A stretch of 33,557 bases of DNA from Noviherbaspirillum malthae (GCF_015352985.1 NZ_JACYXF010000066.1:1-33557), one strand, 5' to 3'; positions 21,971 through 30,640 are shown, counted from the stretch's first letter. Made by a program: numbers and translations. The notes: generated from the letters alone by a model not told the origin.

Positions 21971-23062
21971 CTAATGCAGATTGCGACCGGTCGTGCCGGC
22001 AGTACCGGACCCGGCAGCATCACCCGACTGGCCTGTCCCCTGGGAGACCTTCGTCGCCAGTTCCTCTTTCGCACGCTGGGCTTCCTGCTTGGCCATGTCG
22101 GCGATGCGCTGCGCCGATTCCTTCACCGTCTGCATCTGCGTGCTCGCGATATCCTTGGCCTTGCCCATCAGGTTGTCGCGCATGCCGCCGAGCAGTTCGT
22201 TTTCTCGCCGCGTGACCGACAGCATCGCGCCCAGTCCTGCGCCCAGCGCGATGCCCAGCGCGCCGATCAGCAGCGGCTGCTCTTCCCTGACGGTATCGAC
22301 ACGGTGTTTCGCGCGATAGTACTGGGTCCTGGTTTGATGCCCCATGTCATCCAGGCGCGCCTTGGCGTCCGCAGTTGTCGACTGCAGCTTGCTGAGTGCC
22401 GTATCGCTCGCCTGCCTGACCTTGTCGGTCATCCGGTTCATCGTGCCAGTGGAATATCCTGATGAACCGCTGGATGTCCCGGCGCCATACGAATCCTCGG
22501 GCGCATAGGCGGTATCGACGCCGAACTGCCGTTCCGACGCGAGCGATGTGTCATCGCCATACCGGCTTCTTGAAGTGTCCGACTTGTAAGTCGTATATCC
22601 CCGTCCGGATTTCTGTGACGGCGAAGCCTGCAGGAAACGCTGAAGCAGAAAGCCTGCGGCGACCGTGCCTGCGATAAAGGCGCCGCGCGAGCCGCGGAGC
22701 TGACCGGCTGCCGTCTGGAGCACCGAACCTGAAGTCGCTTCCGATCCCCGATAACCGCGGGTGCCGTAGCTTTCCGACATGTCGGTTTCGTAAGGCGACG
22801 ACTGTCTCTGCCGCGCGCCCTGCACGGAGGCACGCGTACTGCGCGAGGCATTGCCGTACCGGTCGGAGTCGCTGCCTCCGTAAACGCTGGTGGCATCCAT
22901 GCCGGCGCGGCCGGAGGCACCGAGGCTGTCGCCCGGCGTGCTTGATGCAAACGATGGTTGCGAAGATGCATCGTTCAAATGCTCGCCAGGCCCCGGCGCA
23001 GCGCCGCTGGAAATCGGCGTGCTCGTCTCTTTGTTCTGATCCGTCTGATTCTGATCTTTCAT
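21971..23062 (-). CDS. YqjD/ElaB-like membrane-anchored protein with long disordered N-terminus
   Basis: The 363-residue protein starts MKDQNQTDQNKETSTPISSG with AGGAG seven bases upstream. Residues 1-120 and 145-205 are Ser/Gly/Thr/Tyr-rich and probably disordered. Hydrophobic segments lie at about 127-144 and 263-281 (PLLIGALGIALGAGLGAML), the latter resembling the C-terminal anchor of YqjD/ElaB-type ribosome-associated inner-membrane proteins. It is followed by a charged coil (MAKQEAQRAKEELATKV). The amphipathic stretch 213-245 (MTDKVRQASDTALSKLQSTT...) is helical in character. The upstream 244-base region probably holds its own promoter. Function is unknown; ribosome hibernation or membrane association is a family-based guess. 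Confidence 0.75.
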   Translation of the reverse strand: MKDQNQTDQNKETSTPISSGAAPGPGEHLNDASSQPSFASSTPGDSLGASGRAGMDATSVYGGSDSDRYGNASRSTRASVQGARQRQSSPYETDMSESYGTRGYRGSEATSGSVLQTAAGQLRGSRGAFIAGTVAAGFLLQRFLQASPSQKSGRGYTTYKSDTSRSRYGDDTSLASERQFGVDTAYAPEDSYGAGTSSGSSGYSTGTMNRMTDKVRQASDTALSKLQSTTADAKARLDDMGHQTRTQYYRAKHRVDTVREEQPLLIGALGIALGAGLGAMLSVTRRENELLGGMRDNLMGKAKDIASTQMQTVKESAQRIADMAKQEAQRAKEELATKVSQGTGQSGDAAGSGTAGTTGRNLH

Positions 23063-23209
23063 TTCTCGCTCCTGGTTAATGATGAGACCGCGCCCATGAA
23101 GCACGGTCCAGCCCACCGGCGGCCAGCATGTTGCCCATGAAACATGTGCTTGGCCGCGCATCAGAAATAAGAAATGCAAGCTCCGGATTAGTTCTAAGAC
23201 AATGTGTAT

Positions 23210-23230
23210 CTGCTGCTGTTTCTGCAGCAG
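23210..23230. other. Hairpin between the Bug receptor and YqjD-like gene
   Basis: CTGCTGC (23210-23216) pairs with GCAGCAG (23224-23230). It lies 77 bases after the Bug gene's stop and could be part of its 3' end; no T-run follows. Confidence 0.3.
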
Positions 23231-23306
23231 GAGTTGACCGAGTGCAGACATGCCTGAATACAACCGCAGTCGGTCGGCATCCGGTCGAGTCGCCGCCCGT
23301 CCTGAA

Positions 23307-24344
23307 TTACTCCTGCGCCTTGAAGCCGGTGGCCTTCACCACCTTTTCCCAGCGCGGCAGATCTTCGCGCAGCAGCCGGTCGAAGTCCTGGCGGCTTGAA
23401 CCCGCAACGCGGAAGCCCGCTCCCTGCAGTTTCTCCTTCACTTCAGGCGCCTGCATGGCCTTCACGATTTCGGTGTTGAGCTTGTCGAGGATATCGTTCG
23501 GGGTCTTCGCCGGCGCATAGATGCCGAACCATGCGCCGAACTCCACCGAGGGATAGCCCTGCTCCTTCGCGGTCGGCACGTCGGGCAGCATGGTCGAGCG
23601 GGCCGGGCCCGTCGTGGCCAGCGCTCGCAGCTTGCCGCCCTTGACATGCGAGGACACGAGCGCCAGCGTGCCGAACAGGCCCTGCGTATCGCCCGAGATG
23701 ACGCCGCTCATCGCATCGCCGGTGTTCTTGTAATGCACCGGCTCCATCTTGAGCTGGGTCGCGTCGGCCAGCATGGCGATGCCGAAATGGCCCGGCGTGC
23801 CCGCGCCGAAGGTGCCCATGAACAGGTTCTTCTGCGCCTTGCCCCATTCCACGAATTCCTTCAGGTTCTTCGCGGGAACCGATGTCGGCACCACGAACGC
23901 GAAGTCGGAGGTCACCACATGGCTGATGGGCGCGAAGTCCTTGACCGGATCGAAGCCGAGCTTGGTATAGGTATTGGGCGAAATCGCCATTTCACCGACG
24001 GTGCCGAGGAACAGCGTGTACCCGTCCGGCGCCGCCTTGGCCGACTCGCGCGCGGCGATCAGTCCTGCCGCGCCGGTCTTGTTGTCGACCACGAATCCCT
24101 GGCCGGTGGCTTCCTGCAGTTTCTGGGCGACGATGCGGGCCACCAGGTCGGGACCGGTGCCGCTCGGGAAGCCGACCACCAGCCGCACCGGCCGGGTCGG
24201 ATAGGACTGCGCCATGGCGGAACCCATGTGAACAGCACCGGCCGCGAGCAGCAGGGTTGCTGCGGCGAGCCGGATCATGCCGGCGCGGCGTGCCGGAGAC
24301 GCGATGGAATCGATGGAAGTGGCCGGGGCGGATGTGCGATGCAT
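23307..24344 (-). CDS. Bug/TctC-family tripartite tricarboxylate receptor
   Basis: The 345-residue periplasmic receptor has an unusually long signal region: about 20 residues precede the hydrophobic core (LAAATLLLAAGAVHMGSAMA), with cleavage after AMA. The mature protein begins QSYPTRPVRLVVGFPSGTGP, the Bug ligand loop, then has NKTGAAGLIAARESAKAAPDGYT and LPDVPTAKEQG. AGGAG stands seven bases before the ATG at 24344. It is the last gene of the tannase-DUF3237-receptor run (73-base gap), so it probably binds a product of the tannase or DUF3237 protein, such as an aromatic acid; this is an inference from gene order. Confidence 0.95.
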   Translation of the reverse strand: MHRTSAPATSIDSIASPARRAGMIRLAAATLLLAAGAVHMGSAMAQSYPTRPVRLVVGFPSGTGPDLVARIVAQKLQEATGQGFVVDNKTGAAGLIAARESAKAAPDGYTLFLGTVGEMAISPNTYTKLGFDPVKDFAPISHVVTSDFAFVVPTSVPAKNLKEFVEWGKAQKNLFMGTFGAGTPGHFGIAMLADATQLKMEPVHYKNTGDAMSGVISGDTQGLFGTLALVSSHVKGGKLRALATTGPARSTMLPDVPTAKEQGYPSVEFGAWFGIYAPAKTPNDILDKLNTEIVKAMQAPEVKEKLQGAGFRVAGSSRQDFDRLLREDLPRWEKVVKATGFKAQE

Positions 24345-24417
24345 GTTGGTCTCCTGGTAGGAATAATGTTTTGAGATGCGGTTGGAATGATGGCGCGGTG
24401 GATACGGTGCAAGAGCG

Positions 24418-24891
24418 TCAAAGCACGACATGCACGTCGATGATGGCGGCGCCGGTCGTGCGCGCACCCATGCCGACGGCGATCAGGGAATTGAGGTGTC
24501 GCCAGCGCGCCGCCCCGGTCTGGAACCGGATCGCCGTCCGGAAGTAATACTCGTCGGGCGCAACCGGCTCCCCGGCCGCAAGCCGGCGCATGACCTCGGG
24601 CGGGCCGTGGCGGAATCCGTCGCTGCTGATTTCCACCCGCGCCCCCTCGGCATCCTCGATCACGTAATGCGCGGCAATCTCGAGCGTGCCGTCCGAACGC
24701 TGCAGTTGCCAGTCGACACCGCCGGCGATGACCTTTCCGCTGAATTCCTCGCCGCTCACCGTGCCGCCGATGATGGGCACGTAGCGCCGCTCGCCGCAGG
24801 CGGTGTCGCCCAGCGAGACGACGGGATCGACCCTGGCGGTGATGCGGCACAGGAAACGCGTGGACGGGCTTTGTACGGCGATATCGCTCAT
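24418..24891 (-). CDS. DUF3237 (UPF0311) family protein
   Basis: The 157-residue soluble protein has the DUF3237 features: an early FLCRITARVDPVVSLGDTAC, then RRYVPIIGGTVSGEEFSGKV, GGVDWQLQRSDGTLEIAAHY and a final YYFRTAIRFQTGA. It should be a small beta-barrel cytoplasmic protein. It sits between tannase (45 bases) and the Bug receptor (73 bases) on one strand. DUF3237 genes are often near aromatic degradation genes; the biochemical function is not established. The ribosome-binding site is weak, so translation may be coupled to the upstream gene. Confidence 0.88.
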   Translation of the reverse strand: MSDIAVQSPSTRFLCRITARVDPVVSLGDTACGERRYVPIIGGTVSGEEFSGKVIAGGVDWQLQRSDGTLEIAAHYVIEDAEGARVEISSDGFRHGPPEVMRRLAAGEPVAPDEYYFRTAIRFQTGAARWRHLNSLIAVGMGARTTGAAIIDVHVVL

Positions 24892-24936
24892 GTCGGTCAG
24901 GCTTTCTTCAGGTTCATTGCAGTCATGCTGGCAAAC

Positions 24937-26607
24937 TCATTCGCAGACAAAGTTCGAGGCGTCTTCGACGCTGCCCGTTCCCTTGTAGCGCGCGGATTGC
25001 GGATACGGGCAGAGCGGACGGCTGCGGCCGGGAAAGGCCGTGGTGCCGCGCGCAGTGACGCTGGCCGGGGCCGCGCCCTTCTCCACCCAGTTCACGATGG
25101 CGGCAAGGCCGTCGTAGGCATCGGTGGCCGGGCCGCCGGAGCAGTGCGTCATGCCTGGCACCAGGAACAGGCGGGCGAAGGATTGCGCCTTGTCCATGCC
25201 GCCGGCCGTCGCCGCAACCCGCTGATAATAATCGACCGTGTCGTTGGACGAGAAGATCGGGTCGCTCACGCCATGGAAGAACAGCATCTTTCCGCCGCGG
25301 CTGGTGTACGGCGTCAGGTCGGTGGTGCGGTAGCTGTCGTAGATCGCCGAGTAGGCCGCCAGGCGCTGCGGGTCCTTTTCGAAATCGAAGTTCAGGATGT
25401 TGAAGTTGGCGTCATACGGCGTCAGGAATTCATAAGCCATGGCATTCTGAATCAGCGTGATGAAACGCGAGTTCGGCGTGGCCGTGGTCGAGGTTCCGAG
25501 CTTCCAGTTGCGCCAGTCGGCGGCGCGGATGCCTGCATCCCAGGGCCAGGATGCGTAGAGCGCTGTGCCGGCCGCATTGCGCGGTCCCGCAAAGCCCTTC
25601 TTGAGCGCGGCCACCTGCTCACCCGAAAGGCAGCTGTCGTTCTTGGCGCCGGTGCACTGCAGCACCGCCGGATCGAACTGGCATGACGACGGATTCTGCA
25701 CCATGCCGTCGCTCACGCCGTCCTTGGCGTCGCAGGCCGCGAGCACGCCGTTGGATACCAGGTTGAGATCGCTTTCGCTGAAAGCGCGGCTGAGTACCGG
25801 ATTGCCGGCGGCGTCGCGCGGGGCGATCGCATTGTAGGTCTGCGATTCCCAGGCCGCCGAGATCGAGGCGCCGCTCGCCACGCGCATGGCCGGCGCGCTG
25901 GCCACGATGCCGTCGAAGTAGCTCGGGAAGCGCTGCGAGAACATCATCGCCTGGCGCCCGCCGCCGGAGCAGCCCATGAAATAGGAGTGGTCGGGCGTGC
26001 GGCCATAGTAGAGGTTGATCATCTGCTTGGCGATCTGGGCCGTGCGGTCGTAAGCGTTGTAGGCATGGTCGATGCGGCCGCGCTCGTCCTTGCCGTAGAC
26101 CGAGGCATCGGTGCCCTGATGGCCGCCGTCGGTGCTGACGACGGCGAAACCGCGCGACAAGGCATAGGCGTTCGAGCCGTCCAGCGCAGCTAGGGCGCCG
26201 GTATTGGTGCCGAGGGCGGGATTGATCACGCCGTCATTGCCGCCGCCGCCCTGGAACAGGAACTGGCCGCTCCAGGTCTTGGGCAGGCGCAGCTCGAAAC
26301 CGATGTAACGGTCGACGCCGTCGGATCCCTTGTAGGCATCGGCGGCACCGGTCACCACGCAATGCGCGGGCAGGAAGGCGCCGCTGGTGACATTGGCCGG
26401 GCGGGTGCTGTCGGCGGCCACTTCCTTGACGCTGCGGATGGTGACATTCGGCAATTGAATCTTTTCCATGCCTGCGCAGCCGCTGCCGCTCAGGATGGCG
26501 CTTGCCACCGCCGGCGCATCATCATTGCTGCCGCAGGCGGCGCACAGGATGCCCAGGCTTCCCAGCACGGCGAGCGTCATCGGTTTCGGCAGAAAGTGCA
26601 TTCCCAT
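24937..26607 (-). CDS. Tannase/feruloyl esterase family lipoprotein-like protein
   Basis: The 556-residue exported alpha/beta hydrolase of the tannase family (PF07519) hydrolyses ester bonds of hydroxycinnamate or gallate conjugates. The N-terminus has a hydrophobic signal (LAVLGSLGILCAACG) that is lipoprotein-like but has a poor lipobox. The catalytic serine is Ser214 in the nucleophile elbow FMGCSGGGRQ with Cys213. The catalytic Asp is Asp449 in FFHGVSDP, and His488 is in PGMTHCSGG with Cys489, so the CS-D-HC disulfide motif of the family is complete. AAGGAG is seven bases before the ATG at 26605-26607. It is the first gene of the cluster and is divergent from the LuxR regulator, 272 bases apart. 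Confidence 0.93.
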   Translation of the reverse strand: MGMHFLPKPMTLAVLGSLGILCAACGSNDDAPAVASAILSGSGCAGMEKIQLPNVTIRSVKEVAADSTRPANVTSGAFLPAHCVVTGAADAYKGSDGVDRYIGFELRLPKTWSGQFLFQGGGGNDGVINPALGTNTGALAALDGSNAYALSRGFAVVSTDGGHQGTDASVYGKDERGRIDHAYNAYDRTAQIAKQMINLYYGRTPDHSYFMGCSGGGRQAMMFSQRFPSYFDGIVASAPAMRVASGASISAAWESQTYNAIAPRDAAGNPVLSRAFSESDLNLVSNGVLAACDAKDGVSDGMVQNPSSCQFDPAVLQCTGAKNDSCLSGEQVAALKKGFAGPRNAAGTALYASWPWDAGIRAADWRNWKLGTSTTATPNSRFITLIQNAMAYEFLTPYDANFNILNFDFEKDPQRLAAYSAIYDSYRTTDLTPYTSRGGKMLFFHGVSDPIFSSNDTVDYYQRVAATAGGMDKAQSFARLFLVPGMTHCSGGPATDAYDGLAAIVNWVEKGAAPASVTARGTTAFPGRSRPLCPYPQSARYKGTGSVEDASNFVCE

Positions 26608-26865
26608 CGTTGTCTCCTTGTCATGTATTTATGTCGAACCGGATGCCGGCGGTCCGGGAGTGATCACGCTTGCTTCAGTGAAACCGGGTCTTGTGCTGGA
26701 GAAGGAATTTCATTACTGTCTCCATATTGTTCGAGTCCGGTTTGCAACCGTTTGTGTATCGCTCCGGCCGTGTACGGCAAAGCGGCAAAGTCTTTTATGC
26801 TCTTTGACGGGAATGATAAAAGCGCAATCGGTAATCGCATGTCCTCTCGAAGGAGGACAATTGAA

Positions 26866-26883
26866 ATGACAGGCAAAACATGA
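26866..26883 (+). CDS. Five-codon upstream mini-ORF (MTGKT) before the LuxR gene
   Basis: ATG ACA GGC AAA ACA TGA has a strong ribosome-binding site (AAGGAGG, ending about 26856) and its stop overlaps the regulator's ATG (26880). The LuxR gene itself has no other good ribosome-binding site. It may act as a coupling leader, or the strong site could simply serve the regulator. Confidence 0.35.
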   Translation: MTGKT

Positions 26884-27722
26884 ACGTCTGGACCGTGGCC
26901 GAAGGCGGCTCCCCTTCCGATATTGCGCTGTACTCGCTCTCGAAAATCATTGCGCACATCGGCGCGCAGGATTTCACCAGCGGCGTGCTGCGAGAGATCA
27001 ACCGGGGCCTCGCCGCCGGCTCCTGGAGCGTGTACCGTACCTTCGGCCGCCGCCTGCCGGTCTGCTACCTGTCCAACAGCTACAAGCGTCGCGACACGAC
27101 CGGCCGATGCTTCCTGGCGTACCGCGAAGGCCTCTATCAGCAGGACCGCACCTTCGATGCGCTCGAAGGCAGCAGGAACAACGACATCCGCATCCTGCAC
27201 ATTACCGCCGGAGAAGTCCGCAATCCCGAGCACCGGCGCCAGATCTATGAACATCACCGCCTGCGCGAACGCCTGTCGGCAGCGCGGCTGGCCCGCGACG
27301 GCTCCGTCCTGTCGGTGAACCTCTACCGCCATGACGACCAGCCTGCTTACCGGGACCGCGACCTGCAGCTGTTCGAACACTTGGCGCGCGGCCTGTTCGC
27401 TTCGGTCGAGCGGCAGATTACGCTGCAACCCGGTATTGAAGACGATGGCGCAGGCGCCCATGCCGGCATCGTGGAACTGCCCCAGGACGCGCACCGGGAG
27501 GCGCTGCGGCAACTCTCACCCGACATGCCGTCACGGGAAATGGAAGTGTCGCTGCGCCTGCTCAAGGGCATGAGCCATGACGGCATCGCCTGCGACCTCG
27601 GCATCGGCGCCACCACCGTCAAGACCTACCGCAACCGGGCTTTTGCCCGACTGGGCATCCATCACAACAATGAATTGTTCGCGCTGGTCCTGCAGCAATG
27701 CGACAGGCTGGCGCGGCGCTGA
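26880..27722 (+). CDS. LuxR-family transcriptional regulator
   Basis: The 280-residue protein has a C-terminal LuxR-type helix-turn-helix: PSREMEVSLRLLKGMSHDGI (about 218-237), then ACDLGIGATTVKTYRNRAFA RLGIHHNNELFAL (about 238-270). The N-terminal ~200 residues have no named domain that I recognise. It lacks the acyl-homoserine-lactone domain features and the receiver Asp pattern, so the effector is unknown. The strong AAGGAGG lies 24 bases upstream and drives a mini-ORF that overlaps the start. It is divergent from the tannase cluster and overlaps/abuts the DUF1275 gene, so control of tannase is inferred from position. Confidence 0.88.
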   Translation: MNVWTVAEGGSPSDIALYSLSKIIAHIGAQDFTSGVLREINRGLAAGSWSVYRTFGRRLPVCYLSNSYKRRDTTGRCFLAYREGLYQQDRTFDALEGSRNNDIRILHITAGEVRNPEHRRQIYEHHRLRERLSAARLARDGSVLSVNLYRHDDQPAYRDRDLQLFEHLARGLFASVERQITLQPGIEDDGAGAHAGIVELPQDAHREALRQLSPDMPSREMEVSLRLLKGMSHDGIACDLGIGATTVKTYRNRAFARLGIHHNNELFALVLQQCDRLARR

Positions 27723-27725
27723 GCC

Positions 27726-28487
27726 ATGCCCATCAATTACGCAAGACGGCTGACCGGCCCCCAGCGCAGCGCGCAGGCAAACCGGCATCTCGGTTATGCG
27801 CTGGCCTTCATCGCCGGGGCATCGAATGCCGGCGGCTTCCTGGCCGTCCATCAATACACGTCGCACATGACGGGAATCGTGGCGACGGCGGCTGACAGCC
27901 TGGCGCTCAACGACTATCTGCCCGTACTGGCCGCGTCCGGGGCGCTGCTTTCCTTCATTACCGGCGCTGCCGTGACGGCGATCATGGTCAATTATGCGCG
28001 CCGCCACCGCATGGCCAGCGAATATGCGCTGCCCCTGTTGCTCGAAGCCATCCTTCTGCTTTGCTTCGGCATACTCGGCGCGCGCCTTGCCGGCATCCAT
28101 GGCCTGTTCGTTCCGCTTACCGTGATGCTGCTCTGCTTCATCATGGGCCTGCAGAATGCGGTGATGACCAAACTCTCCGGAGCCGAGATCAGGACCACGC
28201 ACCTGACCGGCACGGTCACCGACATCGGCATCGAACTCGGCAAGCTTTTCTATTGGAACGCCAATCCGTCGCAAGACAAGATCAGGGTGGTCGCCAACCG
28301 CGCGCGCCTGCGCCAGCTCGTGCTGCTGGCCTCTTCCTTTTTCATCGGCGGCGTGGCAGGCGCGATGGGATTCAAGCACGCCGGCTACCTGTCGACGGTG
28401 CCGCTGGCGCTGCTCCTGTGCGTGTTGGCAATCGTGCCGGCCATGGACGATGTGCTGGGATTCATGCGCAGGCCTGCCGGAAAGTAG
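27726..28487 (+). CDS. DUF1275 (YoaK-like) membrane protein
   Basis: The 253-residue protein has six or so hydrophobic segments and the family's early motif YALAFIAGASNAGGFLAV with HMTGIVATAADSLAL, and later GLQNAVMTKLSGAEIRTTHL and GTVTDIGIELGKL. DUF1275 proteins are inner-membrane proteins of unknown function. The ATG is three bases after the stop of the LuxR gene, so the two form an operon. Export or sensing of the aromatic esters handled by the neighbouring tannase is possible but unproven. Confidence 0.92.
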   Translation: MPINYARRLTGPQRSAQANRHLGYALAFIAGASNAGGFLAVHQYTSHMTGIVATAADSLALNDYLPVLAASGALLSFITGAAVTAIMVNYARRHRMASEYALPLLLEAILLLCFGILGARLAGIHGLFVPLTVMLLCFIMGLQNAVMTKLSGAEIRTTHLTGTVTDIGIELGKLFYWNANPSQDKIRVVANRARLRQLVLLASSFFIGGVAGAMGFKHAGYLSTVPLALLLCVLAIVPAMDDVLGFMRRPAGK

Positions 28488-28500
28488 CGTAAAGAGATCA

Positions 28501-28532
28501 GGCGGGACATACGTTCGTCTTCGTGTCCCGCC
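28501..28532. terminator. Hairpin after the DUF1275 gene
   Basis: GGCGGGACA (28501-28509) pairs with TGTCCCGCC (28524-28532), a nine-base-pair stem over a 14-base loop, 14 bases after the stop codon. It can be extended with ACG/CGT across a bulge. No T-run follows, so efficiency is doubtful. Confidence 0.45.
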
Positions 28533-28612
28533 GGTTGAGTTCAAACCAATTCAGACTTGATGCGTGCCGCCATGCACACGCCTTTCCCCCCATCCAGCGG
28601 CACCGCACAAGC

Positions 28613-29065
28613 TTAATGGAGGATGGAGGCACCGGTTCCCGGCTGCTGGCCCGTCGATGCCTGCAGGGGCCGATAGGCGCGCTCTGCGGCGGCCGTGTCA
28701 TTGAACTGCTGGAATCGTGCGACCTTGCCGTCGCGGATGGTAAAAATATGGACCCACGGATTGATATAACTGCGGCCGGTGGCGCGCACCGTCCATTCCG
28801 ACTCTCCGCTGACAACGACCTTGTCGCCCTCGGCGATCATTTCAATCGGCTCGAAACGTACGACGTCCTGGGCTTGCGCCAGCATGCCGAAATACCGCAT
28901 CACTTCCTGCTTGCCGTGATAGATGCCCGAAAACGGCAGATACTCGCTTTCCACGCCTATCCAATCGATATCATCCGCAAGGTTTGCCATCAAGCCTTCG
29001 ATATCCTGTGCCTGGAATTTCTGGTACCCCTGCATGACGAGCTGCTTGTTTTCCTGAATAGTCAT
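28613..29065 (-). CDS. NTF2-like/SnoaL-like protein
   Basis: The 150-residue protein has the cystatin-like fold pattern of SnoaL-type proteins: QLVMQGYQKFQAQDIEGLMA (helix), LADDIDWIGVESEYLPFSGI, GKQEVMRYFGMLA, and strands MIAEGDKVVVSGESEW and NPWVHIFTIRDGKVARFQQF. These small cone-shaped proteins are often isomerases, hydrolases or sensors of small ligands; no catalytic residue set can be named. Two ATGs lie at 29066-29068 and 29063-29065; the second is better spaced from AAGGAGG. The gene is alone; nothing nearby hints at the substrate. Confidence 0.88.
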   Translation of the reverse strand: MTIQENKQLVMQGYQKFQAQDIEGLMANLADDIDWIGVESEYLPFSGIYHGKQEVMRYFGMLAQAQDVVRFEPIEMIAEGDKVVVSGESEWTVRATGRSYINPWVHIFTIRDGKVARFQQFNDTAAAERAYRPLQASTGQQPGTGASILH

Positions 29066-29465
29066 CATCGCCTCCTTGCCATGAGAGCCCGCATGAAAGC
29101 TCCTCCAATCGGCACGGACGGAAGTGCCGGCCGACGCGCGCAATGCACGCGGGAAGTTTTCAAACGGGCTCCTGGCGCCTGCCCCTTCCCCCTGCCATTC
29201 GTTTGTAATACAACATAGGGCGACTCCCGGAAGACCGGTTGTCGAAGATCAAAGCGCAACGCATACGCTGCAGGCGGTCCTGCGGATGAACCAAATGCAT
29301 TTTCGGGAAAAGACAAGCTGCCAGACGATGCGGCGAGGCATGTCCGGTGCAAGAAAGGTGACCGGCTGCACACGCGAACACAGTATTGCGCGTGCTCCGC
29401 AGCTCCGGTCCCGTATGCTTCTCAGTCTGCCGTCACGGACCCCGGTCGTGATCAGGCCGTATCGC
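29066..29465. other. 400-base intergenic region upstream of the NTF2-like gene
   Basis: The minus-strand promoter of the NTF2-like gene and the tail of the CHRD gene lie here. TTGTA-A-TACAA (29203-29213) is a small operator-like dyad about 140 bases from the start codon. The other stretches hold no recognised gene; the frame crossing 29124-29507 on the plus strand has no start signal. Confidence 0.5.
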
Positions 29466-29933
29466 TCAGGGTTTCAGCTGAACCCGGATTTCGCCCCCCG
29501 GATGTGACGGGCTATGAACGTTGACGTATAGATTGCCGGCCTTGTAATCGGCAAACTGCGATTCGGTCAGACGGGCATTTGCCGGCACGGAAAAGGCCTT
29601 GTCCGAGGTCTTGGTCAGAGGAAGAATTACCGGCCCGTTTTCGCCCTTGGCGCCGCGATGGATATGTGCGGCGTTGGCGGTCATATCGTCGATCAGCACC
29701 GATCCGCTGACGGTACGGTCATCCGCCACCGTGATGGTGCTGCGCCCGGACGCCTTGGTCGTCACCGGGGGGACCTCATTCTCGCCTTTCAGTTCGGCAG
29801 TCGTTTTCGACCCGCCGATTCCCATCTTGCCCATCATCCCGCTCATCGTGTCGCAACCGCCGACCAGGCCGAGACTCAGTACCAATGCGAGGGAAGTCAC
29901 ACACCGAACAGATTTCTTCTTCGAAACAGTCAT
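29466..29933 (-). CDS. CHRD-domain lipoprotein
   Basis: The 155-residue protein has a signal peptide with lipobox LVGGC (Cys about 27), then a Met/Gly-rich linker and a CHRD domain. The domain starts TTAELKGENEVPPVTTKASG and ends LYVNVHSPSHPGGEIRVQL, with AAHIHRGAKGENGPVILPL in the middle, all of which are CHRD hallmarks. The domain is also found in chordin; its bacterial function is not settled, and lipid anchoring would place it at the periplasmic face of a membrane. AAGGAG stands seven bases before the ATG at 29931-29933. A CRP/FNR-like dyad lies 150 bases upstream. Confidence 0.92.
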   Translation of the reverse strand: MTVSKKKSVRCVTSLALVLSLGLVGGCDTMSGMMGKMGIGGSKTTAELKGENEVPPVTTKASGRSTITVADDRTVSGSVLIDDMTANAAHIHRGAKGENGPVILPLTKTSDKAFSVPANARLTESQFADYKAGNLYVNVHSPSHPGGEIRVQLKP

Positions 29934-30419
29934 GGTTTTCTCCTTGAGGTGTGAAGCGATGCGCTGGGGAACGTTCTCATGACAGTCGAACCTCCTGAGC
30001 GCAAACGGTCATGCAGACTTTGCCAGCGTAGTATGAGATTAGGCGGAGAAAGTATGGGGGAGGATGGTTTGATACGGTGGATTGACTTTAATCAATTTGG
30101 GTTGGTGAGTATTAGCACAGTTGGTGTATAAGCTGCATCGCTGCTTGGAAGTCTTTTGCTCGTTTTCCACAATACAACCACCAAGCCCCCTGATTGACTT
30201 ACACAATTACGACGCTCAATCAGCGATAGAACATCAGAGACCTGATTTCAGCTGCCGTTTTCCGCGACAATCCACAATCTGCCTGTTAGAGTGCGAATTA
30301 ATAAAAACAGCATTAAGCCGTTTACTAAAGTATTAGAGTGTTTAAGCAAACATGCTCTCACCATCCTCCATTTTTTGGGTTATTCACAGTTTTCGACACG
30401 CTCATTCTTTCTATGAGAG
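29934..30419. other. 486-base intergenic region, A+T-rich from about 30060
   Basis: No gene is supported. G+C falls sharply from about 30060, continuing through the immunity gene and the toxin tip, which points to transferred DNA. TTGAC-TTTA-ATCAA (30082-30095) resembles an FNR/ANR half-site pair. The plus-strand frame at 30121-30336 begins without a ribosome-binding site and has no domain. Confidence 0.55.
30082..30095. promoter_or_regulatory. FNR/ANR-like dyad
   Basis: TTGAC-TTTA-ATCAA differs by one base from the FNR consensus TTGAT-N4-ATCAA. It is about 150 bases upstream of the CHRD gene's start. A chance match is quite possible. Confidence 0.3.
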
Positions 30420-30632
30420 CTATTGACCTGATAATTCAAGCTTTGCTGCTTGAAGAGCATTTAATAGCCATTCATAGGAAACAGGCGGTATAGCTTTTGG
30501 AAATTCAACCATGAATTCACCTATTGCGTTCTCCTGACTAATCAATCCAATGAACTTATCGTCACAGTATATTTCTGCAATAAGGTTTTCATAATCAACA
30601 TCACTACAAATCTGTATTTTTAGATCATTCAT
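30420..30632 (-). CDS. Probable immunity protein for the Rhs toxin
   Basis: The 70-residue acidic protein begins MNDLKIQICSDVDYENLIAE and has alternating strands (EIYCDDKFIGLISQE) and a C-terminal helix (EWLLNALQAAKLEL). It starts eight bases after the Rhs stop, with AGGAT ahead of the ATG at 30630-30632. Position directly behind the toxin tip, small size, acidic character and shared A+T-richness are the usual signs of a cognate immunity gene. I recall similar small proteins beside Rhs genes, but no named Imm family is assigned. An in-frame TTG at 30638 is an alternative start. Confidence 0.75.
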   Translation of the reverse strand: MNDLKIQICSDVDYENLIAEIYCDDKFIGLISQENAIGEFMVEFPKAIPPVSYEWLLNALQAAKLELSGQ

Positions 30633-30640
30633 TTGCAATC

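Noticed and set aside
23646..24374. 242-codon plus-strand frame antisense to the second Bug receptor
   Set aside because: Shadow of a secure gene.
30121..30336. 71-codon plus-strand frame in the A+T-rich gap
   Set aside because: No ribosome-binding site, no domain, and next to transferred low-G+C DNA where such frames occur by chance.
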